The position numbers were made by a program, and so were the translations under genes. A stretch of DNA of 64,000 bases from Mycolicibacterium fluoranthenivorans (GTDB lineage Bacteria; Actinomycetota; Actinomycetes; Mycobacteriales; Mycobacteriaceae), in contig NZ_JAANOW010000001.1 in assembly GCF_011758805.1 (NCBI RefSeq), positions 1,612,001-1,676,000 of the forward strand, given 5' to 3'. Below are positions 24,929 through 32,449 of this stretch, one piece after another (the first letter of the stretch is position 1; the number at the start of each line of letters is the position of its first letter). The notes under the pieces were generated by a model. It was given only the letters and a program-made list of their open reading frames with translations. It did no database searches and was not told the DNA's origin.

Positions 24929-26029
24929 ATGAAGAGATTCGGTAGGTGGGTGTTGTTGCTGGCGGCCAGCGTGGCCGTCACGGTCCCGCTCACCCTGGCC
25001 GGAGTGCCGTCGGCGGCCCTGTTCGCGGCACTGGTGGTCGGCATCGCCCTGGCCCTGTGTTCGTTCGCGCCGGCAGGCGTACCCCGCCGCGCCGGCATGG
25101 CGGCCCAAGGTGTGCTCGGCGTCTACATCGGCACCATGGTGTCCGAGGATGCCGTCGGCACGCTCGGGCCGCACTGGTTGCCGGTGCTGGGTGTCGCGCT
25201 GGTCACGCTGATGCTCTCGGTGCTCGCCGGTGCCCTGCTCGGTGTGCACCGTGACGTCACCCCGCTGACCGGATCGCTGGCGTTGGTCGCCGGCGGCGCA
25301 TCCGGTCTGGTGGCCATCGCCCGCGAACTCGGCGGTGACGATCGGGTGGTGTCGGTGGTGCAGTACCTGCGGGTGGCGCTGGTGACGGCGTCGATGCCGG
25401 TGGTGGTCACGCTCGTCTACCACGCCGACAAGTCCCATGCCCGTTCCGGTGTGGCCGGCGAATCACCATCGGCACCTTGGTATCTCAGCGTCGGCCTGCT
25501 CATCGTGCTGATCGTCGTCGGTGCCACCGCGGGCAAGCTGGTGCGCTTGCCCGGCGCGGGATTGCTCGGGCCGCTGGCGCTCACGGTGGCTTGGCAGCTC
25601 AGCGGTCTGTCGTTCGGCCTCACCGTGCCTGATCTGCTGGTCCAGGTCGCGTATCTGGTGATCGGCTGGCAGGCGGGTCTGGCGTTCACGCGCGACTCCC
25701 TGCGCGCGGTCGCCCGCATCCTGCCGTGGGCGCTGGCGCTGATCGTGGTGCTCGGCGTCGCCACCGCCGGCCTCGGTGTCGCGCTGGCTCATTTCGCCGG
25801 GCTGACCCCGCTGGAGGGCTACCTGGCCACCAGCCCGGGCGGGGTGTACGCCGTCCTGGCCACTGCCGTCGAGACCGGCTCCAACGTCACGTTCATCATC
25901 GCCGCGCAAGTGGTGCGCATCCTGCTGATGCTGTTCGCCGCACCCCTGCTGGCCCGGCTACTGGCCCGGTTCACCACCCAGCGGCGGGGGTTGCGGCCGC
26001 AGCCGCTGGAAGCCGCAACCGCCGGCTAG
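24929..26029 (+). CDS. AbrB-family (Pfam AmoA-like) membrane protein
   Basis: 366 residues from the ATG at 24929; the frame extends upstream to 24890, but that would include the operator. Ten or so membrane helices are arranged as two repeats, with [20 protein letters not shown] (first half) and [20 protein letters not shown] (second half) carrying the GGxSGxxxxA-type reentrant motifs of the family. These proteins are annotated as putative ammonia monooxygenases or regulators of aidB; the substrate is unknown and a small-molecule transporter is more plausible. The stop codon overlaps that of deoD. Confidence 0.82.
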   Translation: MKRFGRWVLLLAASVAVTVPLTLAGVPSAALFAALVVGIALALCSFAPAGVPRRAGMAAQGVLGVYIGTMVSEDAVGTLGPHWLPVLGVALVTLMLSVLAGALLGVHRDVTPLTGSLALVAGGASGLVAIARELGGDDRVVSVVQYLRVALVTASMPVVVTLVYHADKSHARSGVAGESPSAPWYLSVGLLIVLIVVGATAGKLVRLPGAGLLGPLALTVAWQLSGLSFGLTVPDLLVQVAYLVIGWQAGLAFTRDSLRAVARILPWALALIVVLGVATAGLGVALAHFAGLTPLEGYLATSPGGVYAVLATAVETGSNVTFIIAAQVVRILLMLFAAPLLARLLARFTTQRRGLRPQPLEAATAG

Positions 26030-26820
26030 AGACGCGCGATCACCGCGGCCAGCAGCGCGCCCATCCGCGTCGCGGACTGACGGCCGGCTTCGAGCACCTC
26101 CGCGTGGGACAACGGCTGGCCCGTCATCCCCGCGGCCAGGTTTGTCACCAGCGATACGCCCAGTACCTGCGCGCCCGCCGCGCGCGCCGCGATCGTCTCG
26201 TGCACCGTGGACATCCCGACCAGGTCGGCACCGAGGGTGCGCAGCATCCGGATCTCCGCGGGCGTCTCGTAATGCGGGCCGGGCAGCCCGGCGTAGACGC
26301 CCTCGGTGAGGGTCGGGTCGATCTCTCGGGCGATGGCCCGCAGCCGTGGCGCATAGGCGTCGACCAGATCGACGAACTGCGCCCCGATCAGCGGTGACCG
26401 TGCCGTCAGGTTCAGGTGATCGCTGATCAGGACCGGTTCCCCGACGTGGTGGTCGGCACGCAGCCCGCCCGCGGCATTGGTGAGCACGACGGTGCGCACC
26501 CCGGTCGCGCATGCGGTGCGCACCGGGTGCACGACGTGCCGCAGATCGTGGCCCTCGTACGCGTGGATGCGGCCCACCAGGACCAGGACGTGGTGGGTGC
26601 CGACGCGCAGCGACAACACCTGGCCGCCGTGTCCGGCCGCGGTCGGCGGGGTGAAGCCGGGCAGGTCGGCCATCGCGATGGTGGCGTCGGGCGTCCCGAG
26701 TTGCCCGACGGCCGGCGCCCAGCCGGACCCCAGCACCACGGCGACGTCGTGCGCGTCGACACCGGTGCGGTCCCGGATCACTTCGGCGGCGGCATCGGCT
26801 GAGCGCTGCGGATCGGTCAC
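26026..26820 (-). CDS. deoD: Purine nucleoside phosphorylase
   Basis: 264 residues from the GTG at 26820. It splits inosine and guanosine with phosphate into base and ribose-1-phosphate. Motifs of the trimeric class are VVLGSGW at the N-terminus (phosphate loop), [29 protein letters not shown] and the base-binding end [20 protein letters not shown] with GMSTVHE. It corresponds to Rv3307 in the same salvage block. Only 18 bp separate this start from the divergent amiB1 start, so promoters must overlap or lie in the opposite gene. Confidence 0.95.
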   Translation of the reverse strand: MTDPQRSADAAAEVIRDRTGVDAHDVAVVLGSGWAPAVGQLGTPDATIAMADLPGFTPPTAAGHGGQVLSLRVGTHHVLVLVGRIHAYEGHDLRHVVHPVRTACATGVRTVVLTNAAGGLRADHHVGEPVLISDHLNLTARSPLIGAQFVDLVDAYAPRLRAIAREIDPTLTEGVYAGLPGPHYETPAEIRMLRTLGADLVGMSTVHETIAARAAGAQVLGVSLVTNLAAGMTGQPLSHAEVLEAGRQSATRMGALLAAVIARL

Positions 26821-26826
26821 GAATGA

Positions 26827-26832
26827 GATACT
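26827..26832 (+). promoter_or_regulatory. -10 box of amiB1 (leaderless)
   Basis: GATACT is followed by 6 nt and then the ATG at 26839, so transcription should begin at the start codon; the promoter overlaps the 5' end of the divergent deoD. Confidence 0.4.
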
Positions 26833-26838
26833 GCCAGG

Positions 26839-28023
26839 ATGCCCACGGTCGCCGCGTTGTCGAGTGTCGAGGATGTCGTCAACCGGCGTCGCGGGGATCT
26901 GATCGAGCTGTCCCATGCGATCCACTCCGAGCCCGAGCTGGCGTTCGAAGAACATCGCAGTTGCGCCAAGACCCAGGCACTCGCCGCAGAACGCGGGTTC
27001 ACGGTGACGGCGGCGCCCGCAGGATTGACGACTGCGTTTCGCGCCGAGTACGGCAGCGGGCCGCTGGTCATCGGGATCTGCGCCGAATACGACGCGCTGC
27101 CGGGAATCGGGCACGCGTGCGGGCACAACATCATCGCCGCCTCCGCCGTCGGCACCGCGCTGGCGCTGGCCGAGGTGGCCGACGAGCTCGGGCTGACCGT
27201 CGTCCTGCTGGGTACCCCCGCCGAGGAGACCGGTGGTGGAAAAGCCCTGCTGCTCAAGGCCGGAACCTTCGACGACATCGCGGCGACGGTGATGCTGCAT
27301 CCCGGTCCGGTCGATATCGCCGCCGCCCGCTCCCTGGCGCTGTCGGAGGTGGCCGTCGAATACACCGGCCGCGAATCGCACGCCGCGGTCGCGCCGTACC
27401 TGGGGATCAACGCCGCCGACGCGCTCACCGTCGCGCAGGTGGCGATCGGGCTGTTGCGCCAGCAGCTGGCCCCCGGGCAGATGGTGCACGGCCTGGTCAC
27501 CGAGGGCGGCCAGGCCAGCAACATCATTCCCGCGCACACCGAGCTGCGGTACACCATGCGCGCGACCACCATGGCATCGCTGCACGAACTGGAGGAACGG
27601 ATGGCCGGGTGTTTCGCGGCCGGCGCGGTGGCCACCGGCTGTGGGCACACCGTCGCCGAGACCGCCCCGCCCTATGACGCGCTGGCGCCGGATGCGTTCC
27701 TGTCCGAGGTGTTTCGCGCCGAGATGCTGCGGTTCGGGCGCACCCCGGTGACCAAGGAGCTGGAGGTGGCGCTGCCGCTGGGCAGTACCGATATGGGCAA
27801 CGTCACACAGGTGATGCCGGGCATCCATCCGGTGATCGGGGTGGACGCCGGCGGTGCGTCGATCCACCAACCCGAGTTCACGGTGGCCGCGGCGAGCCCA
27901 TCTGCCGACAAGGCCGTCACCGAAGGCGCAATCATGTTGGCCCGCACCGTGGTTGCGCTGGCGCAGGATGCCGGCGAACGAGACCGGGTGTTGGCCGCCC
28001 AGACCCGGCGGAGGGAGTCATGA
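26839..28023 (+). CDS. amiB1: M20-family amidohydrolase (AmiB1)
   Basis: 394 residues, a dimetal peptidase-like fold with an inserted dimerisation domain (about 180-290). Metal-binding motifs are [27 protein letters not shown] and HPGPVD, with [17 protein letters not shown] near the C-terminus. Such enzymes cleave N-acyl amino acids or p-aminobenzoyl-glutamate-type amides in the cytosol; the native substrate is unknown. It overlaps amiA1 by 4 bp (ATGA), mirroring Rv3306c-Rv3305c. Confidence 0.92.
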   Translation: MPTVAALSSVEDVVNRRRGDLIELSHAIHSEPELAFEEHRSCAKTQALAAERGFTVTAAPAGLTTAFRAEYGSGPLVIGICAEYDALPGIGHACGHNIIAASAVGTALALAEVADELGLTVVLLGTPAEETGGGKALLLKAGTFDDIAATVMLHPGPVDIAAARSLALSEVAVEYTGRESHAAVAPYLGINAADALTVAQVAIGLLRQQLAPGQMVHGLVTEGGQASNIIPAHTELRYTMRATTMASLHELEERMAGCFAAGAVATGCGHTVAETAPPYDALAPDAFLSEVFRAEMLRFGRTPVTKELEVALPLGSTDMGNVTQVMPGIHPVIGVDAGGASIHQPEFTVAAASPSADKAVTEGAIMLARTVVALAQDAGERDRVLAAQTRRRES

Positions 28024-29183
28024 CGCTGCGCGAGCACACCGACGCGTGGTTGACGGCCCACCACGAGGACCTGGTGGCCTGGCGCCGCCACATCCATACC
28101 CACCCCGAGCTCGGCCGGCAGGAGTTCGCCACCACCGAGTTCGTCGCCAACCTGTTGGCCGATGCCGGGCTCAACCCCAAGGTGCTACCCGGTGGCACCG
28201 GACTGACGTGTGATTTCGGTCCCGACGACGGACCCCGGGTGGCGTTGCGCGCCGATATGGACGCGCTGCCGATGGCCGAACGCACGGGTCTGCCGTTCTC
28301 CTCGGCGGTGCCCGGGGTGGCGCACGCGTGTGGGCACGACGCGCACACCGCGGTACTGGTCGGCGCGGCGCTGGCGCTGGCGTCGGCGCCCGAGCTTCCG
28401 ACCGGCGTGCGGTTGATCTTCCAGCCGGCCGAGGAGCTGATGCCCGGCGGCGCGATCGATGCCGTGGCCGCCGGTGCGGTGTCCGGGGTTTCGCGGATCT
28501 TCGCGCTGCACTGCGATCCGCGACTGGAGGTCGGCAAGGTGGCCACCCGCCCCGGACCGATCACCTCGGCCGCCGATTCGATCGAGATCACCCTGCACTC
28601 GCCGGGGGGACACACCTCGCGACCGCACCTGACCGGGGATCTGGTGTACGCGCTGGGCATGCTGATCACCGGGGTGCCGGGTGTGCTGTCGCGACGCATC
28701 GATCCGCGGCTGAGCACCGTCATGGTGTGGGGCGCGGTGAACGCGGGAGTGGCGGCCAACGCCATCCCGCAGACCGGGACGTTGGCGGGCACCGTCCGCA
28801 CCGCCAGCCGGGAGACCTGGCTGACGCTGGAATCTCTTGTCCAGGAGGCGGTGTCGTCGATCTTGGGTCCATTGAAGGTCGAGCATGCGGTGAACTACCG
28901 GCGCGGCGTGCCGCCGGTGGTCAACGAGGAGACCTCCACCCGCATCCTCACCCACGCCATCGAGGCGCTGGGCCCGGACGCGCTGGCCGATACGCACCAG
29001 TCCGGTGGCGGCGAGGACTTCTCCTGGTATCTGGAAGAGGTGCCCGGTGCGATGGCCCGGCTCGGGGTCTGGTCGGGCCGCGGGCCGCAGCTGGATCTGC
29101 ACCAGCCCACGTTCGACCTCGACGAGCGGGCGCTGGCGGTCGGGGTGCGGGTGATGGTGAACCTGGTGCAGTACTCGGCCTAG
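28020..29183 (+). CDS. amiA1: M20-family amidohydrolase (AmiA1)
   Basis: 387 residues, a paralogue of the upstream gene but closer to N-acyl-L-amino acid amidohydrolases (hippurate hydrolase type). Motifs are RADMDALPMAERTGLPFSS, HACGHDAHTAVLVGAALAL with the metal histidines, FQPAEELMPGG (catalytic glutamate) and ALHCDP; HQSGGGEDFSWYLE is the C-terminal metal motif. Start overlaps the amiB1 stop. The downstream neighbour is an inserted repeat-bounded gene starting 11 bp after its stop. Confidence 0.93.
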   Translation: MTLREHTDAWLTAHHEDLVAWRRHIHTHPELGRQEFATTEFVANLLADAGLNPKVLPGGTGLTCDFGPDDGPRVALRADMDALPMAERTGLPFSSAVPGVAHACGHDAHTAVLVGAALALASAPELPTGVRLIFQPAEELMPGGAIDAVAAGAVSGVSRIFALHCDPRLEVGKVATRPGPITSAADSIEITLHSPGGHTSRPHLTGDLVYALGMLITGVPGVLSRRIDPRLSTVMVWGAVNAGVAANAIPQTGTLAGTVRTASRETWLTLESLVQEAVSSILGPLKVEHAVNYRRGVPPVVNEETSTRILTHAIEALGPDALADTHQSGGGEDFSWYLEEVPGAMARLGVWSGRGPQLDLHQPTFDLDERALAVGVRVMVNLVQYSA

Positions 29184-29193
29184 CGTCTGCTGC

Positions 29194-29253
29194 GCGAGCG
29201 TGCGTGTCTGCACACCGACACGCCGCAACTCCTGGCAGTCAGCGCACGCTCGC
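29194..29253 (+). repeat. Left 60-bp inverted repeat of the DUF559 unit
   Basis: Begins GCGAGCGTGCG and ends CGCACGCTCGC, so each copy is itself a hairpin with an 11-bp outer stem, continued inward by TGTCTGC paired with GCAGTCA after a bulge. It starts 11 bp after the amiA1 stop. Confidence 0.85.
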
Positions 29254-29280
29254 CGGCGGTGAAGGTGCGCGGTCGCACGG

Positions 29281-29289
29281 TTATCCACA
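29281..29289 (+). promoter_or_regulatory. DnaA-box-like TTATCCACA upstream of the DUF559 gene
   Basis: TTATCCACA matches the consensus DnaA box exactly and lies between the left repeat and the gene. A single box is not an origin; it may be a binding site or chance. Confidence 0.3.
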
Positions 29290-29342
29290 GGGTGCGATCC
29301 GGGTCTGGCCGAGGGGTGCGTCCGGCGTCGACGATCGTGGGC

Positions 29343-30230
29343 ATGAATCCGGAGTTGATCAGCCTGCTGGAGCGCCAAGGTGGGGTCGCCACCAGCGCGC
29401 AGATGCTCGCCCATATGCCGAGGCGCGCCTTCGAAGCGGCCGTCCGCAACGGTGAATTCGACCGGCTGTGGCAGGGCATCTACGGAACGGGTCAAGCCAC
29501 CGAGGACGTGCGCTTGCGTGGGCTGGACCTGGCGACCGGTGCTTCGGTGCCGGTGTGTCTCGGTACGGCGGCCGCGCGCTACGGCTTCGACACGGAGAAC
29601 ACGGCGGACCTGCACGTGCTCAATCCACCACGGGGCCAACTCAGATCGACCGACGGCTTGGTGGTGCACCGGCGCGACGGCGCACCACTGGCCTACGCCG
29701 CCGGTCGGCTCGCCACCGCTGCGCACTGGACGGCGGTGGAGGTGGCCCGGGCGCTGCGCCGTCCGCGTGCGTTGGCGACGCTGGACGCCGCACTGCGCAG
29801 CGGGGCGTGCAACCGCACCGATATGTGGCGGTCGGCGCAGGCACAGGCGGGGCGGCGCGGCATCGTCGCGGTCCGGGATCTGCTCCCGCTGGCCGACGGG
29901 CGGGCGGAATCACCCATGGAGAGCGAGGCGCGGCTGGTGATGATCGACGGTGGCCTGCCGGTACCGCAGTTGCAGTACGAGATCATCGACGGGAACGGCG
30001 AGCTGCGCCGGTTCGACTTCGGTTGGCCGCAGATGCGGGTGGCCGCCGAGTACGAAGGTGTCGACTGGCACAGCGGGCCCGAGGAGATGCGACGCGACCG
30101 CCGAAGGTTGGCCGCCGTCCAGGACGTCGGCTGGACCGTGGTGCCGATCCTCTTCGCCGACGCGCGGTATCGGCAAGTGGAGTTGGTGGGGCGGATCGAT
30201 CGGCAGTTGCGTCGCGCTCAGGCAGCGTGA
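29343..30230 (+). CDS. AbiEi-like/DUF559 nuclease-fold protein
   Basis: 295 residues from the ATG at 29343. The N-terminus (1-60), with QGGVATSAQMLAHMPRRAFE and RLWQGIYGTG, resembles the winged-helix start of AbiEi-type antitoxins. The C-terminus (about 190-285) looks like a Vsr/DUF559 PD-(D/E)xK fold: MESEARLVMIDGG (Glu193/195), RRFDFGWPQ (Asp225) and AAEYEGVDWH (Glu236/238). Many actinobacteria carry dispersed copies of such genes; no partner toxin is adjacent here. Its stop codon lies inside the right inverted repeat. DNA cleavage is a prediction only. Confidence 0.75.
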   Translation: MNPELISLLERQGGVATSAQMLAHMPRRAFEAAVRNGEFDRLWQGIYGTGQATEDVRLRGLDLATGASVPVCLGTAAARYGFDTENTADLHVLNPPRGQLRSTDGLVVHRRDGAPLAYAAGRLATAAHWTAVEVARALRRPRALATLDAALRSGACNRTDMWRSAQAQAGRRGIVAVRDLLPLADGRAESPMESEARLVMIDGGLPVPQLQYEIIDGNGELRRFDFGWPQMRVAAEYEGVDWHSGPEEMRRDRRRLAAVQDVGWTVVPILFADARYRQVELVGRIDRQLRRAQAA

Positions 30231-30286
30231 GCGTGCGCTGACTGCCAGGAATTACGGCGTGTCGGCGTGCAGACACGCACACTCGC
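30227..30286 (-). repeat. Right 60-bp inverted repeat of the DUF559 unit
   Basis: Reverse complement of 29194-29253 with five transitions. It contains the TGA stop (30228-30230) of the enclosed gene and ends 10 bp before the stop of the convergent Rv3304-like gene. Confidence 0.85.
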
Positions 30287-30296
30287 GGGCCGGGGG

Positions 30297-30770
30297 CTAG
30301 GTACCGGGGCCGACGTTCGCGGCCGGCCGGGTGCGCAGATCGTGCACATAGGAGGCGGGTGCGCCGGCGATCTCGGCGGCGTCGGCCATCACGCCGAGGT
30401 AGCGCGCCGACGGCAGGCCGCCTTCCCAGGCGTCGACCACGTACAGCCAGGCCAACACCGGATCGGTAGTGGTGTCCGAGGACAGCCGGTCCACCCGGCA
30501 GCGGATCTTCTTGTGGAAGCCGAGCTCGGAGCCCTCCCAGCGATCCAGGTTGCCCTCGTCCTCTTTGGTCATGTCGTAGAGCACCACGAAGACCTTTTCG
30601 TCGGGATCCTCGACCAGGGTGGCCAGGGCGCCCTCCCAGCCGAAGTCCTCGCCACCGAACGTCAGGCGCCATCCGTGCAACCAACCGGTGCCGGCCACCG
30701 GAGAATGCGGGGCGCGCTGGAGCATCTGCTCCGGATGCATGTTCGATCCGTAAGCGGCGTAGAGCGGCAC
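30297..30770 (-). CDS. Gamma-glutamylcyclotransferase-like protein (Rv3304-like)
   Basis: 157 residues. The N-terminus PLYAAYGSNMHPEQM matches the GGCT/AIG2 fold, in which YGSN(M/L) forms the substrate-binding loop; the acidic residue in the expected catalytic region is in LDRWEGSELGFHKKI (Glu79 or so). Enzymes of this fold release 5-oxoproline from gamma-glutamyl amines or peptides, but many members have other roles. It is divergent from lpdA, across a repeat-filled spacer. Function is inferred from fold only. Confidence 0.78.
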   Translation of the reverse strand: MPLYAAYGSNMHPEQMLQRAPHSPVAGTGWLHGWRLTFGGEDFGWEGALATLVEDPDEKVFVVLYDMTKEDEGNLDRWEGSELGFHKKIRCRVDRLSSDTTTDPVLAWLYVVDAWEGGLPSARYLGVMADAAEIAGAPASYVHDLRTRPAANVGPGT

Positions 30771-30795
30771 GGGCCAACTTTAGGCGCTCCGGCGG

Positions 30796-30920
30796 GCGGG
30801 AGCGAAGCGACCCGGGGATTGGTACGGCGGGCGGGAGCGAAGCGACCCGGGGGATCGGCCGTGCGGGCGGGAGCGAAGCGACCCGGGGGATCGGCCGTGT
30901 GGGCGGGAGCGAAGCGACCC
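30796..30920 (+). repeat. Four ~36-bp tandem repeats upstream of lpdA
   Basis: The 18-mer GCGGGAGCGAAGCGACCC occurs at 30796, 30831, 30867 and 30903 (spacing 35, 36, 36 bp). The intervening sequences are also related (CGGGGGATCGGCCGTG in the last two). The array fills most of the 165-bp spacer between the Rv3304-like gene and lpdA. Confidence 0.85.
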
Positions 30921-30935
30921 ACTACGTTTATCACC

Positions 30936-32351
30936 GTGCCCACCCGCATCGTGATCATCGGCGGCGGTCCCGCCGGCTACGAGGCCGCATTGGTCGCCGC
31001 GTCCCGCGGCCCGGACGCCGTTCAGGTCACCGTCGTCGACAGCGACGGTATCGGTGGCGCCTGCGTGCTGTTCGACTGCGTGCCGTCCAAGACCTTCATC
31101 GCTTCGACGGGGGTGCGCACCGAGCTGCGTCGCGCCAACGGTCTGGGCTTCGACATCGCCATCGACGACGCCAAGATCTCCCTCGAGCAGATCCACAATC
31201 GGGTCAAGACGCTGGCCAGATCGCAGTCCGCCGATATCGGTGCCACCCTGCTCAACGCCGGGGTCAACGTGGTCAAGGGCCGCGGTGAGCTGGTCGACAG
31301 CGTGCCGGGGATGGCCCGCCACCGAGTCAAAGTATCCACCCCGGACGGCAAGGTCGGGGTGCTCAAGGCCGATGTGGTGCTGATCGCCACCGGGGCCACT
31401 CCCAGGGTGCTGCCCAACGCGGTCCCGGACGGCGAACGTGTGCTGAACTGGCGCCAGCTCTACGACCTCACCGAGCTGCCCGACCATCTGGTGATCGTCG
31501 GCTCGGGTGTGACCGGCGCGGAGTTCTGCAGCGCGTACACCGAGCTCGGGGTGAAGGTCACCGTGGTGGCCAGCCGCGACCAGATCCTGCCGCACGAGGA
31601 CTCCGATGCCGCCGCCGTGCTGGAGGAGGCCTTCTCCGAGCGCGGCGTGTCGCTGGTGAAGAACGCCAGAGCCGACTCGGTGGTCCGTACCGACAACGGG
31701 ATCAAGGTCACACTGGCCGACGGTCGCGTGGTCGAGGGCAGCCATGCCCTGATGACCGTCGGCTCGGTGCCCAACACCAGCGGTCTCGGTCTGGACCGCG
31801 TGGGGATCGAACTCGGCCCGGGTGCCTACCTGACCGTGGACCGGGTGTCGCGCACCAAAGCGCCCGGCATCTACGCGGCGGGGGACTGCACCGGCCTGTT
31901 GCCGCTGGCCTCGGTCGCCGCCATGCAGGGCCGCATCGCGATGTATCACGCACTGGGCGAAGGGGTGAATCCCATCCGCCTGCGCACCGTCGCGTCGGCC
32001 ACGTTCACCCGGCCCGAGATCGCCGCGGTCGGGGTCCCGCAGACCAAGATCGACGACGGCACCGTGCCCGCCCGAACCCTGATGTTGCCGCTGACGACGA
32101 ACGCCAGGGCCAAGATGTCGCTGCTGCGCTTCGGCTTCGTCAAGATCTTCTGCCGGCCGGCCACCGGTGTGGTGATCGGCGGTGTGGTGGTCGCGCCGAT
32201 CGCCTCCGAGCTGATCCTGCCCATCGCCCTGGCGGTGCAGAACCGGATCTCGGTGGGTGACCTGGCCCAGACGCTGTCGGTGTACCCGTCGCTGTCCGGG
32301 TCGATCGTCGAGGCGGCGCGACGTCTGATGGCACACGATGACCTGGACTAA
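30936..32351 (+). CDS. lpdA: Flavoprotein disulfide-reductase family NAD(P)H quinone reductase
   Basis: 471 residues from the GTG at 30936. FAD motif IIGGGPAGYEAA, NAD(P) motif VIVGSGVTGAEF and FAD motif IYAAGDCTGLLPLA define the family. The C-terminal His-Glu dyad of true lipoamide dehydrogenases is absent (YPSLSGSIVEAARR), agreeing with the M. tuberculosis orthologue Rv3303c being a quinone reductase. Here, however, the redox region is GGACVLFDCVPSK, which contains a CxxxxC pair (Cys43/Cys48); as recalled, the M. tuberculosis protein has alanine in the first position. It precedes glpD2 by 98 bp. Confidence 0.92.
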   Translation: MPTRIVIIGGGPAGYEAALVAASRGPDAVQVTVVDSDGIGGACVLFDCVPSKTFIASTGVRTELRRANGLGFDIAIDDAKISLEQIHNRVKTLARSQSADIGATLLNAGVNVVKGRGELVDSVPGMARHRVKVSTPDGKVGVLKADVVLIATGATPRVLPNAVPDGERVLNWRQLYDLTELPDHLVIVGSGVTGAEFCSAYTELGVKVTVVASRDQILPHEDSDAAAVLEEAFSERGVSLVKNARADSVVRTDNGIKVTLADGRVVEGSHALMTVGSVPNTSGLGLDRVGIELGPGAYLTVDRVSRTKAPGIYAAGDCTGLLPLASVAAMQGRIAMYHALGEGVNPIRLRTVASATFTRPEIAAVGVPQTKIDDGTVPARTLMLPLTTNARAKMSLLRFGFVKIFCRPATGVVIGGVVVAPIASELILPIALAVQNRISVGDLAQTLSVYPSLSGSIVEAARRLMAHDDLD

Positions 32352-32449
32352 AGGTCAGTTCGAAGCGCTGGACCCACAAAGGGTCGGCTGCGCGACGTAG
32401 GCTCGCAACGGCAACGCCTACCCACGAGTAACCACGAGGAGCCTCCGGC

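Larger units (their letters stand above)
29194..30286. mobile_element. Candidate mobile unit: DUF559-type gene bounded by 60-bp inverted repeats
   Basis: A 1,093-bp block inserted between amiA1 and the Rv3304 homologue, genes that are adjacent in M. tuberculosis. Its two ends are the same 60-bp sequence in opposite orientation (55 of 60 bases identical, all five differences transitions). One nuclease-like gene fills the interior. No transposase and no clear target duplication were seen. Confidence 0.55.

Noticed and set aside
29343..30230. Complete type IV toxin-antitoxin system
   Set aside because: Only an AbiEi-like start fused to a nuclease-like domain is present; no AbiEii-type toxin gene is adjacent.
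29194..30286. Ordinary insertion sequence
   Set aside because: No DDE, serine or tyrosine transposase motif in the enclosed gene and no obvious target-site duplication.
30796..30920. CRISPR-like array with 18-bp repeats and 17-18-bp spacers
   Set aside because: The intervening sequences are similar to each other, too short for spacers, and there are no cas genes.
30780..32336. Long reverse open frame opposite lpdA
   Set aside because: Antisense shadow with low-complexity H/G/D/R composition; lpdA motifs are unambiguous.
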